Source of the DNA: PALSA-505 sp035308365
GTDB taxonomy: Bacteria > Actinomycetota > Actinomycetes > Streptosporangiales > Streptosporangiaceae
Direction of reading: 5' to 3'
Assembly: GCA_035308365.1 (NCBI GenBank)
Contig: DATGGU010000041.1
Location: 1-22,731, forward strand
Length of the DNA stretch: 22,731 nt
In this document: positions 1 through 6,706 of the stretch, piece by piece
How positions within the stretch are numbered: the first letter of the stretch is position 1
How the letters are laid out: the number at the start of each line of letters is the position of its first letter
Notes under the pieces: generated by a model
Told to the model about the DNA's origin: nothing
The model's input: the letters and a program-made list of their open reading frames with translations, nothing else
Databases searched by the model: none
Program-made: the position numbers and the translations under genes

Positions 1-2
1 AA

Positions 3-53
3 GCGTGGCAGGAATGCGCCATCGAACCGTCTTTGGACGGGATACTGCCACGC
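3..53. other. Nested inverted repeat (structured element) at left edge
   Basis: A perfect 9-bp inverted repeat, GCGTGGCAG at 3-11 and CTGCCACGC at 45-53, encloses a second perfect hairpin, CCGTC-TTTG-GACGG at 27-40. It lies 20 bp past the stop codon of the minus-strand sigma factor gene. The simplest reading is a terminator for that gene, since actinomycete terminators often lack a T-tract, and none is visible here. A structured RNA or a two-domain operator is also possible. The two-stem layout is not a tRNA: the length is only 51 nt and no T-arm pairs. Confidence 0.45.
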
Positions 54-72
54 CGGCCGGGAAAGTGGAACG

Positions 73-753
73 TCACTCGGTCAGCGCCGCCGCCTGCTCC
101 GCCACAGGAACAGGCTCCACCACGGCAACGGACTCCGCCACGGCAACGGACTCCGCCACGGGAACAGGCTCCGCCACAGGAACGGGGTTCACCACAGGAA
201 CGGGGTCCGCCACAGGAACGGGGTCCGCCGCACCAGGCTGCTCCGGCACGCCGAACATGCCCAGCAGCTCCGCGTCGATCCGCAGCTTCGCCACCGCCCG
301 CGACACCGTGCTCTTCACGGTCCCCAGGCTGATGCCGAGCACCCCGGCGATCTCGGCTTCGCTCATGTCTTCGTAGTAGCGGAGCACGACCGCCGCGCGC
401 ATCCGCTCCGGCAGACGGCGCAGGGCGCGGCTCAGCGAATCGTGCAGCTCGCTCTCCCCGGCGTGATCGGCCACGGGCTGATCAGGAATGTCGTCGGTGG
501 GGAACTCTTCCAGCCGGCGCCGCCGCCACCAGGAGATGTGCGTGTTCACCATGGCCCGCCGGACGTAGCCGTCCAGCGCGCCACGGTCCTCGATCCGGCG
601 CCAGGCGAGGAAGGTCTTGGCCAGGGCGGCCTGGAGCAGATCCTCGGCATCGGCCTGATTTCCGGTGAGCAGATAGGCCATCCGCAGCAGGGCCGCACGT
701 CTTGACAGCACATAGTCGCGAAAGCCGGAATCGTCTCCTTTGGCATCTTGCAC
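73..753 (-). CDS. SigE-family RNA polymerase sigma factor with repetitive Pro/Val tail
   Basis: ECF-type sigma factor of the actinomycete SigE family, which directs RNA polymerase to a dedicated promoter set. Region 2 is at about residues 18-85 (RMAYLLTGNQADAEDLLQAA, then the Trp-rich WWRRRR end). Region 4 is at about 110-160, with the helix-turn-helix in SEAEIAGVLGISLGTVKSTV. Normal family members end shortly after region 4. This one continues for about 55 residues of a VPVAEP-type repeat (DNA repeat at 101-226). The start is uncertain: GTG at 753 gives a family-like N terminus (VQDAKGDDSGFRDYV, 226 aa), while the open frame continues upstream to an ATG at 990 through non-family sequence. 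No strong ribosome binding site precedes the GTG. No anti-sigma gene is visible downstream, but only 72 bp remain before the window edge. The divergent neighbours are the DPBB-like/MauE-like pair. Confidence 0.9.
   Translation of the reverse strand: MQDAKGDDSGFRDYVLSRRAALLRMAYLLTGNQADAEDLLQAALAKTFLAWRRIEDRGALDGYVRRAMVNTHISWWRRRRLEEFPTDDIPDQPVADHAGESELHDSLSRALRRLPERMRAAVVLRYYEDMSEAEIAGVLGISLGTVKSTVSRAVAKLRIDAELLGMFGVPEQPGAADPVPVADPVPVVNPVPVAEPVPVAESVAVAESVAVVEPVPVAEQAAALTE
101..226. repeat. Seven tandem 18-bp repeats inside the sigma factor gene
   Basis: Seven consecutive 18-bp units (consensus gccacaggaacggggtcc, with variation at a few positions) start at 101, 119, 137, 155, 173, 191 and 209. 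On the minus strand each codes a six-residue unit of the VPVAEP/VAVAES type. The unit length keeps frame, so copy number can change without breaking the protein. Substitutions between copies (VPVADP, VPVVNP, VAVAES, VAVVEP) show that it is not a very recent expansion. Confidence 0.9.
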
Positions 754-1209
754 AACGCATGCGCGTTTCCGCTTCTTTGATATCGCGTGATCGCCCCCGA
801 CGCTCACACCACAACCGTACCGAGATTTTGGACTGTGCACGAGCCGGCGCGAGACCTGCACACGTTCGCAGTCGACCACGTGACAGGTTTCGGCGGTGCG
901 AGAGCCGTAATTTCGGTATAACCCCAAAGAGGTATATGTGTGACCACGGAGAGTGAAGCTCGCCGAACCCCTTGACGTAGACCACCACATCTACACATCG
1001 TCGTATAAGCCATGCAATTTCATGGAGGGCAAGTGCGGGATCTCCTGGAAGGCCGGGCTGACGGCGGGACCGGCACTCCCGCCGCCATCGGCCCGGCACA
1101 AACCGTCTCGGGGGTGCGGATCGCCAGGCGGTACCTGCTGAAGTCGGCCGTATTCGGCAGGCCAGCCTGGCGCGAGGGGGCCGACCAGGAATCACTGGCC
1201 GGACACACC
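754..1209. other. Divergent intergenic region, promoter-containing
   Basis: This 456-bp gap lies between the sigma factor gene and the DPBB-like gene. Much of 770-1020 is AT-richer than the flanks, as expected for two outward promoters. TTGACG at 972-977 looks like a -35 element for the rightward gene, but TATAAG at 1004-1009 is 26 bp away, too far for a standard pair, so I do not claim a promoter. An ORF in frame with the rightward gene starts at ATG 1012 and would fill part of the gap. Its extra 66 residues are low in recognisable structure and the ATG lacks a ribosome binding site. No RNA gene or repeat is recognised here. Confidence 0.4.
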
Positions 1210-2100
1210 ATGACCACCGGCCTGCTGGCACCGGTACCCAGGGCCGTGACCGGCGTGGTCATCGACGCCAGCCCGCAGGTCCTCGTGATCGGGCACGGCG
1301 GCACCGAGGAACGCTTCGCATTGACAGCCGACGCAACTGCCTGGCGGGGTGCGAAGACCGAACCGGCGGCGATCAGGATCGGTGACCAGGCGGTCGTGCG
1401 CCGGCACAACGGGAGCCGCGAGGTCGCCGACCGCATTTGGGCGAATATCGGACGGGTCACCGGCACGATCATCGACCGGAACCGGGACACCTTCCTCGTC
1501 GACTGCGGCGGCCGGGGACAGCAGGTGCTGGTCATGCCCCGCAACGTCACCGGCAGGATCCAGGTCAGGTTCCCCCGCCTCGAACCCGGCTACCTCATCG
1601 ACGTCATCGGCATGCGCCGCGACGGCTATCTCGAAGGGCTGGTCCCGGCCACCTACCAGCCGGCCTACCGCGCGGACCATGTGCCGGCGCCGCCGCTCAT
1701 CAACGGCCGCCTGCCGGTGTCCATCCAGGGCTCGGCCGTCTGGCACGAGCCGGGAGACGAACCGTGCGGCCTGGCCGGCCTCGCCTATCCCGCCGTCGAC
1801 CCGCACAGCGACGCCACGGCCACCTGGCCGGCGCCCACCGGCAACGTATCCGGCTGCGTCAGCCTGCCCTACCTGTCCATCGGCAGCCTGCTGCGGGTGC
1901 GCAACGACTGCACCGGGGCATGCCGCGTGCTTCCTGTGACCGGCTCGGCGGTCCTGGCCAGGCTGTTCTGCGACCGCAGCGTCGCCTGCGGCCCATCGCC
2001 GCGGGGCCGGATCGCCGACCTGACCCTGGCCAGCTTCATCGAGCTCGGCGGCGAACTGCACGAAGGCTGTTTCAACGCGACCATTGAGATCGAGGGCTGA
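1210..2100 (+). CDS. Cys-rich hypothetical protein, possible C-terminal double-psi beta-barrel (RlpA-like)
   Basis: Function unknown; 296 aa from the ATG at 1210 (MTTGLLAPVPRAVTGVVIDA). The first 150 residues hold two similar beta-rich blocks (VTGVVIDASPQVLVIGHGG and VTGTIIDRNRDTFLVDCGGR), which look like a duplicated small barrel. The last 80 residues read GSLLRVRNDCTGACRVLPV, then RGRIADLTLASFIELGG and EGCFNATIEI. This pattern resembles the core of RlpA-like double-psi beta-barrels (conserved Asp followed by a helix and LGG), but that is an inference. About seven to eight Cys fall in the C-terminal half. No signal peptide is seen from this start. An in-frame ATG at 1012 would add 66 residues; neither start has a clear ribosome binding site. 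The stop is 2 bp before the MauE-like gene, so the two are almost certainly co-transcribed. Confidence 0.65.
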   Translation: MTTGLLAPVPRAVTGVVIDASPQVLVIGHGGTEERFALTADATAWRGAKTEPAAIRIGDQAVVRRHNGSREVADRIWANIGRVTGTIIDRNRDTFLVDCGGRGQQVLVMPRNVTGRIQVRFPRLEPGYLIDVIGMRRDGYLEGLVPATYQPAYRADHVPAPPLINGRLPVSIQGSAVWHEPGDEPCGLAGLAYPAVDPHSDATATWPAPTGNVSGCVSLPYLSIGSLLRVRNDCTGACRVLPVTGSAVLARLFCDRSVACGPSPRGRIADLTLASFIELGGELHEGCFNATIEIEG

Positions 2101-2102
2101 GC

Positions 2103-3260
2103 GTGTTCGCAGCGATCAGAGAAGTACAGATCCCGGTTCTGGCCCTGCTGCTGCTCGGCGCCTGCGTCGCCAAGATGATCCGGGTGCTGCGCGCCGGGTC
2201 GGTGGATGTGGCGCTCGGCCCCACCGCACTGTTCCCGCTCAGCCTCCAGCGCGCCGTGGCCAAGGCCATGTGCGCGACGGAGATGTCCCTGGGCATCGCC
2301 CTGCTGGTCACGGCGGGCCGGCTGGGTTCCGGCATGCTCGCGACGGCGGTGCGGGCCGGGACCGTGCTGCTGTTCCTGACCGCCGTCGGCGCACTCATCG
2401 AGGTGCGTCAGCGCAGGCCGGATGTCGGCTGCGGCTGCTTCGGCGACCTCAGTTCCACGCCGGTCAACGCAAGGACGATCGCCAGGGCGGTGCTGCTCGC
2501 CTTCGCCGCGGCCGCCACGATCGGCGTCCCCCCGGTTCGGCTGCCCCCGCCCGGGGGGGCGCTAGTCCTCCGCCTGGGACTGCTGGTGGCCGAGTTCCTG
2601 GTGATCGCCATCCTGTCCCCGGAACTCGGCGAGGCGCTCGTCAGGCTCGGCTACTCCGAGCCCTGTGAGCTGCGGATCATCCCGGTCGAGCGGACCCTGG
2701 CCGCGCTGCGGGCCAGCCGCACGTGGCGCCGGCATTCCCCGGTGCTGACCGGCAGCCAGCCGGTCGACACGTGGCGTGAGCTGTGCTGGCGCTACCTGGT
2801 CTATCCGGGCAGCTACGGCGGCCGCGAAGTCGAGGTGGTGTTCGCCGTCTACCTGCGCACGCGCCGGCCGCCGGTGCGCGCCGCCGTGGTGGACGTGGTG
2901 ACCGGCGAGGCACTGCCGTCACCGCACGCGCTGCCGCCGCCTGGCCTGTGCCCGCCGGCCCGGCCGCTGCCGCCGCACGCGGTAGGCGTGTGGCCCACCG
3001 TCACCCGGCCCGCGCCGGCCGCCGCGCGGTCCGTGCCAGAACCGGCCCAGCCAGGAATGACGGCGACGGCAGAGCCTGCACAGCCCGGCGCGGAACCGTT
3101 CATGCCCGCCCCGGCCGTTTTCGGCGCACCAGAATTGCCGGACTTCTCCTCGGCCCTGCCCGACAGCCTCTACAAGCTTCTAGCGCTTTCTACACCAATT
3201 ACTAGAGAATTAAATACTTCCGCAGAGGCCGTCGTGAACACCAGCCTGCCCGGCCGGTGA
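2103..3260 (+). CDS. MauE/DoxX-like redox-associated membrane protein with long Pro-rich tail
   Basis: 385 aa from GTG at 2103, 2 bp after the preceding stop. Residues 1-190 carry several hydrophobic segments (for example IPVLALLLLGACVAKMI and AVLLAFAAAATIGV). They include the signature CGCFGDLSSTPVN, with Cys110 and Cys112, after a GALIEV-type helix. This is the MauE-like membrane family, whose methylamine-cluster member helps form disulfides in a periplasmic enzyme. Here no methylamine dehydrogenase is present, so a general role in moving electrons to or from Cys-rich extracytoplasmic proteins is inferred. The Cys-rich gene just upstream is the obvious candidate partner. Residues 190-280 are soluble. 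Residues 285-355 are Pro/Ala-rich, followed by a final stretch (LYKLLALSTPITRELNTSAE) coded by AT-rich DNA at about 3170-3230. Confidence 0.75.
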   Translation: MFAAIREVQIPVLALLLLGACVAKMIRVLRAGSVDVALGPTALFPLSLQRAVAKAMCATEMSLGIALLVTAGRLGSGMLATAVRAGTVLLFLTAVGALIEVRQRRPDVGCGCFGDLSSTPVNARTIARAVLLAFAAAATIGVPPVRLPPPGGALVLRLGLLVAEFLVIAILSPELGEALVRLGYSEPCELRIIPVERTLAALRASRTWRRHSPVLTGSQPVDTWRELCWRYLVYPGSYGGREVEVVFAVYLRTRRPPVRAAVVDVVTGEALPSPHALPPPGLCPPARPLPPHAVGVWPTVTRPAPAAARSVPEPAQPGMTATAEPAQPGAEPFMPAPAVFGAPELPDFSSALPDSLYKLLALSTPITRELNTSAEAVVNTSLPGR

Positions 3261-3287
3261 ATCCCCGGCCGGTGAATCCCCGGCCGG
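3250..3287. repeat. Short 15-bp tandem repeat at the MauE-like gene end
   Basis: The unit ccggccggtgaatcc occurs at 3250-3264 and 3265-3279, with a partial third copy (ccggccgg) at 3280-3287. The first copy contains the stop codon of the MauE-like gene. Each CCGGCCGG is itself palindromic, so several alternative hairpins can form in the 3' untranslated region. Confidence 0.75.
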
Positions 3288-3301
3288 CCCGCGAACGCGG
3301 G
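3288..3301. terminator. Hairpin between convergent genes
   Basis: CCCGCG-AA-CGCGGG is a perfect 6-bp stem lying between the stop of the MauE-like gene (3260) and the stop of the convergent ATPase gene (3313). It has no T-tract. Position and symmetry suggest a bidirectional terminator, possibly helped by the adjacent CCGGCCGG repeats. Confidence 0.45.
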
Positions 3302-3312
3302 AACAGCTCCGG

Positions 3313-4497
3313 CTAAGCGGGCTGCGAACGCAGGAACCGGCCGAAATGCGGGACGGTGAACCCGATCAGCCCCCGCTCCGAGCTGTAGATCAGGCCCTTC
3401 TTGATCAGCGCGTCTCTGGCCGGTGACACGCTGGACGGCTTGCGGCTCAGCTCGTCGGCCACCCGCGAGGTCGGCACCGGCTCGTCGCCCAGCGCCGCCA
3501 TGGCCCGCATGTACTCCCGCTCGGCCGGGGTGGCCCGCTCATACCTGCTGCCGAAGAACCCGACGGCCAGCTCGCTCTCGGCCTCTGGCGCGGCCACCGT
3601 CACGTCCTCGGCGGTGACCGGGCTCTGCGCCGCAACGTCCCAGGTCACCTTGCCGTAGGCCTGAACGAAGTACGGATACCCGTCGGCCGCCTCATACAGC
3701 GCGTCGAGGGCCGCGGGCTTGAACTCCACGCCCTCCCGCCGGGCCGGGGCGATCAGCGCCAGGTCGGCCGCCTCCCGGTCCAGCCGGTCGATCCGCACGT
3801 AGCTGAACAGCCGTTCCGAGTAACTCTTGCTGGCCGACAGCACCGACGGCAGGTGCGGCAGCCCGGCCCCGACCACGATCAGCGGCCCGCCGTTCTGGGA
3901 CAGCTCGTGGCAGGCCGCACACAGCGCCGAAACGTCAGCGGCGGGCACATCCTGCATCTCGTCCACGAACAGCGCGATCCCGACCCCGAGGTCGGTCGCC
4001 ACCGACGCCGCGTCGGTGAGCAGCTCGGTCAGGTCGATCTCCAGGTCGCCCGAATCTGCCCGCCCACGCACCGCGGGAGCGCTGATCCCGAGCTGGCTCT
4101 GCGCCGCCGCCCCCTTGGGCACGTGCGGATCGCGCGCCGCGAACGCCTTGAGCACACCGAGGAAATGCTCGATCCGGTCCGGCGCCCGGTGCCGGGGCGC
4201 CAGTTCCCGCACCGCCATGTGCAGCGCGCCGGCGACCGGCCGCCGGATCGACTGCTCCGGCCTGGCCTCGATCTTCCCGGTCCCCCACAGCGCCTGAATG
4301 GCCATCGACCGAAACGAGTTGAGCAGCACGGTCTTGCCAACGCCACGCAACCCGGTAAGCACGATGCTGCGCTCAGGACGCCCCCGCGCGACCCGTTCGA
4401 GCACGACGTTGAACTGGCCAATTTCCCTGTCCCGCCCGGCCAGTTCGGGCGGGCGCTGCCCCGCGCCTGGCGCATAGGGGTTTCGCACCGGGTCCAT
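3313..4497 (-). CDS. AAA-type ATPase with C-terminal winged helix
   Basis: 394 aa. Walker A is GLRGVGKT with Lys55. Walker B is ALFVDEMQD with Asp179-Glu180. SGLLS-like sensor regions follow, and the end looks like a winged helix (PTSRVADELSRKPSSVSPARDALIKKGLIYS). Proteins beginning MDPVRNPYAPGAGQRPPELAGRD are widespread in actinomycetes and belong to the archaeal-ATPase/STAND-like group. Their cellular role is not established, so I assign none. The start at 4497 is chosen because the family begins there. An upstream in-frame ATG at 4569 adds 24 residues (MRHADCAFFVNLG), and neither has a ribosome binding site. A TAGAGT box 8 bp upstream of the 4497 ATG would suit a leaderless transcript. The gene follows the MocR gene on the same strand after 222 bp, so it probably has its own promoter. 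Confidence 0.85.
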   Translation of the reverse strand: MDPVRNPYAPGAGQRPPELAGRDREIGQFNVVLERVARGRPERSIVLTGLRGVGKTVLLNSFRSMAIQALWGTGKIEARPEQSIRRPVAGALHMAVRELAPRHRAPDRIEHFLGVLKAFAARDPHVPKGAAAQSQLGISAPAVRGRADSGDLEIDLTELLTDAASVATDLGVGIALFVDEMQDVPAADVSALCAACHELSQNGGPLIVVGAGLPHLPSVLSASKSYSERLFSYVRIDRLDREAADLALIAPARREGVEFKPAALDALYEAADGYPYFVQAYGKVTWDVAAQSPVTAEDVTVAAPEAESELAVGFFGSRYERATPAEREYMRAMAALGDEPVPTSRVADELSRKPSSVSPARDALIKKGLIYSSERGLIGFTVPHFGRFLRSQPA

Positions 4498-4505
4498 AAC
4501 ATTGG

Positions 4506-4538
4506 ACTCTATGGCTTGATCTAGTGTCAGCCCTAGAT
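4506..4538 (-). promoter_or_regulatory. Candidate leaderless promoter with palindromic operator for the ATPase gene
   Basis: On the minus strand TAGAGT (4511-4506) sits 8 bp before the ATG at 4497, the spacing expected of a -10 box when transcription begins at the start codon. Immediately upstream is a perfect inverted repeat, ATCTAG at 4519-4524 and CTAGAT at 4533-4538, separated by 8 bp. It covers where a -35 element would lie; no good -35 is seen. It looks like a repressor or activator site, but the factor is unknown. The rest of the 4498-4719 gap holds a second palindrome, GAAAAG-A-CTTTTC at 4622-4634, and GCGGT-T-ACCGC at 4585-4595. Confidence 0.4.
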
Positions 4539-4719
4539 TGACGAAGAAAGCGCAATCCGCGTGTCGCATCCGCCCGCGCGGCTCGCGGTTACCGCCTGGC
4601 CGCGGGACTCCGTCAATTATGGAAAAGACTTTTCTTTCTGACGATGCCCGGGCCCTTCAAGCGGACCCCGGCCCCAGCGGAGGGAAGCAGAACGGTGCGC
4701 CCGCGCCACCTGGTCACCC

Positions 4720-6135
4720 TCAACCGGACCGGGACGTGGCGTGCAGCACCCGGGCGAGGGTTTCCAGGGCGGGCGGGTAGCCGCGCTCGGTGGGGGCCGC
4801 GAAGCCGATCAGCAGGCCTTGGCGGTGCTCGCCGGGCTGGTGCCAGAGGCCGGACAGGCCGCCGACCGCGAGGCCGTGCTGGGCGGCGCGGGCGAGCACA
4901 GCGTCCTCGGTGGGGCCGCCGGGCGGCAGGCTGGCCAGGGCCTGCAGGCCGGCCGCGACCCCACCGACGGTCAGGCCGGGCAGCACCGGCCCGGTGGCCA
5001 GCCGTGCGATCAGCAGGTCGCGGCGGCGGCGGTAGTGCAGCCGGCAGGCGCGGATGTGCTTGTCGTAACCGTGGCTGGCGATGAAGTCGGCCAGGGTGAG
5101 CTGCTCGATCACGGCGCTCTGGTGGTCGTCGTGCCGCTTGGCTTCCACGATCGGGCCGCCCAGGTGGTGCGGCAGCACCATCCAGGCCAGCCGCAGCCCG
5201 GGCGCCAGCGTCTTCGCGGCGCTGCCGACGTAGGCGACGTGACCGGGCGCCATCCCCTGCATGGCGCCGACCGGCTGCCGGTCGTAGCGGAATTCGCCGT
5301 CGTAATCGTCCTCGATGATCAGGCCGCCGGTGCGGCGGGCCCATTCGGCGAGTGCGTGACGGCGGGACGGGCGCAGGATCACGCCGGTCGGGTACTGGTG
5401 CGCCGGGGTCAGCACGACCGCCCCGGCCCGGCCGGGCACCGCATCCGGGCGGGCGCCGCCCTCGTCGACGGGCAGCGGGGCCACGGTCAGGCCGGAGCGG
5501 GTGACCACGTCGCGGTGGAAGTCCAGGCCGGGGTCCTCCATCGCGATCGTGGTCGTGCCGCTGGCCCGCAGGACCCGGGCCAGCAGGGCGAGCGCCTGGA
5601 CGTAGCCGGAGGTGACCACGATCTGGTCCGGTGCCGCCAGCACACCGCGGACCCTGGCGAGGTAGTCGGCGAGAACGGTGCGCAGTTCGATCCGGCCGTT
5701 GGGTTCGCCGTAGTCGTAGACCTCGGCCCTGGCGCTGCTCAGCGCCCGTTTGGCCGAGCGCAGCCAGGCACCGGCCGGGAAGCGGGACACGTCGGGCTTG
5801 CCGGGACTCAGGTCGTGCCGTGGCCGGGCGGCCGCCGGGGGTGGCTCTTGCATGGCGGGGTGGCCCGCGGCCAGTTCGCTCACCGTGGTGCCGGAGCCCT
5901 GCCGGGCCGTCAGGTAGCCCTCGGCCACGAGCTGGTCGAACGCGGCGCTGACCGTGCCGCGGGAGATGCCGAGGTCGGCGGCGAGCGCCCGGGTGGAGGG
6001 CAGCCGGGTGTGCGGGGCCAGGCGGCCGGACCGGATGGCGTCCCGCAGGGCGCGTTCGAGGCCGGACCGGCGCCCGGCCACCGTGGCGGCGTCCAAGTGC
6101 AGGTCGACACTAGAAGTGGACCAATTTTCTGGCAT
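4720..6135 (-). CDS. MocR-type GntR transcription factor with aminotransferase domain
   Basis: 471 aa chimeric regulator. An N-terminal GntR winged helix lies at about residues 22-90 (LAPHTRLPSTRALAADLGIS, RGTVSAAFDQLVAEGYL). A linker rich in Pro/Ala (95-110) follows, then a fold-type I aminotransferase-like domain. It has the MocR hallmarks PAHQYPTG, EDDYDGEFRYDR and the PLP-lysine motif GSAAKTLAPG with Lys308. MocR proteins bind pyridoxal phosphate as an effector rather than acting mainly as enzymes; some (PdxR) control vitamin B6 synthesis. No pdxS/pdxT gene is in the window. The only adjacent target is the divergent AhpD-like gene, so it probably regulates that gene and itself. The ATG at 6135 gives the typical MPENWSTSSVDLHLD start, and no ribosome binding site is seen, consistent with a leaderless message. 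Confidence 0.93.
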   Translation of the reverse strand: MPENWSTSSVDLHLDAATVAGRRSGLERALRDAIRSGRLAPHTRLPSTRALAADLGISRGTVSAAFDQLVAEGYLTARQGSGTTVSELAAGHPAMQEPPPAAARPRHDLSPGKPDVSRFPAGAWLRSAKRALSSARAEVYDYGEPNGRIELRTVLADYLARVRGVLAAPDQIVVTSGYVQALALLARVLRASGTTTIAMEDPGLDFHRDVVTRSGLTVAPLPVDEGGARPDAVPGRAGAVVLTPAHQYPTGVILRPSRRHALAEWARRTGGLIIEDDYDGEFRYDRQPVGAMQGMAPGHVAYVGSAAKTLAPGLRLAWMVLPHHLGGPIVEAKRHDDHQSAVIEQLTLADFIASHGYDKHIRACRLHYRRRRDLLIARLATGPVLPGLTVGGVAAGLQALASLPPGGPTEDAVLARAAQHGLAVGGLSGLWHQPGEHRQGLLIGFAAPTERGYPPALETLARVLHATSRSG

Positions 6136-6175
6136 GGAAATGGATCTTATCCTCGATCCATTTGGACCCTAGTGT
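6113..6175. promoter_or_regulatory. MocR operator sites and divergent promoters
   Basis: A perfect 9-bp inverted repeat, AAATGGATC (6138-6146) and GATCCATTT (6155-6163), lies between the divergent genes. A third related half-site, GAAGTGGACCA, is at 6113-6123 inside the start of the MocR gene. These resemble the AAAGTGG(W)TCTA-type sites I recall for the actinobacterial MocR protein PdxR. A -10-like TAAGAT (6149-6144, minus strand) is 8 bp before the MocR ATG, and TAGTGT (6170-6175) is 7 bp before the AhpD-like ATG. Both messages may therefore be leaderless. Neither promoter has a good -35, which fits dependence on an activator. Confidence 0.6.
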
Positions 6176-6182
6176 CATAGCT

Positions 6183-6656
6183 ATGACGACACAGACGCAG
6201 ACCACAGCCCCCGTTATCCCGCCGGTCCGGCTCGCGGCCGATGAGCTCGCGCCGAGGATCAGCAAGGCAATGAACTCACTGGAAGCGGCCAGCAGGCACA
6301 TCAGCCTCGAACCGGGCCTGATCGAGCTGGTCCGGGCGCGCGCCTCGCAGCTCAACGGCTGCGCCTACTGCGTGGACATGCACACCAGGGACGCGCTCAA
6401 GGCCGGCGACTCGCAGCAGCGGCTGTTCGCGCTGCCGGTCTGGCGGGAGACGCCGTTCTTCACTGCCCGCGAGCGCGCGGCACTGGAATTGACCGAGGCC
6501 GGGACCAAGCTCACCGGCGGGCCCGTGCCCGACGAGGTGTTCGCCCAGGCGGCGGCCGAGTTCTCCGAGACGGAGCTGGCCGAGCTGATCTGGACGATCG
6601 CGGTGATCAACGCCTGGAACAGGGTCGGCGCGATCGCCCGGCCCTGGGCCTTGTAG
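6183..6656 (+). CDS. Carboxymuconolactone decarboxylase family protein, AhpD-like
   Basis: 157 aa, all-helical AhpD-like fold. The peroxidatic motif E-x11-CxxC-x3-H is complete: Glu48, Cys60, Cys63, His67 in NGCAYCVDMHTRDA. The family ranges from true alkylhydroperoxidases, using a CxxC disulfide, to proteins of unknown substrate. With a complete motif a thiol-dependent peroxidase or reductase role in the cytoplasm is likely, but the substrate is unknown. The start is the ATG at 6183; an upstream TTG at 6162 is in frame but lies in the operator. Such genes often sit next to MocR regulators in actinomycetes, and the operator arrangement here supports control by the divergent MocR protein. It ends just before a strong terminator shared with purC. 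Confidence 0.92.
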   Translation: MTTQTQTTAPVIPPVRLAADELAPRISKAMNSLEAASRHISLEPGLIELVRARASQLNGCAYCVDMHTRDALKAGDSQQRLFALPVWRETPFFTARERAALELTEAGTKLTGGPVPDEVFAQAAAEFSETELAELIWTIAVINAWNRVGAIARPWAL

Positions 6657-6670
6657 TTCCCCGGCCTTTC

Positions 6671-6706
6671 GGAGCCCGCTGGACCCGCACCGGGTCAGCG
6701 GGCTCC
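6671..6706. terminator. Strong bidirectional terminator hairpin
   Basis: GGAGCCCGCTGGACCC (6671-6686) pairs with GGGTCAGCGGGCTCC (6692-6706): 15 bp with a single bulged G and a 5-nt loop (GCACC). It lies between the AhpD-like stop and the convergent purC gene and overlaps the purC stop codon (6695-6697) and last codons. No T-tract follows, as is common in high-GC actinomycetes. It should end transcripts from both sides. Confidence 0.8.

Noticed and set aside
3..53. Possible tRNA-like element, because the minus strand contains GGTTCGAT and a 7-bp acceptor-like stem
   Set aside because: Only 51 nt long, no pairing T-stem or D-arm, and no CCA or discriminator arrangement.
101..226. CRISPR-like array
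   Set aside because: The 18-bp units are contiguous with no spacers and keep the reading frame of the sigma factor gene.
971..1009. TTGACG and TATAAG as a sigma-70-type promoter
   Set aside because: The spacing is 26 bp, outside the usual 16-19 bp range, so the pair is not reported as a promoter.
1192..2061. 289-codon frame opposite the DPBB-like gene
   Set aside because: Low-complexity Gly/Arg/Asp translation typical of GC-rich antisense. The sense frame has beta-strand patterns and is tightly joined to the MauE-like gene.
4741..6180. 479-codon frame opposite the MocR gene
   Set aside because: No motif and biased composition; the MocR frame holds the PLP lysine motif and helix-turn-helix.
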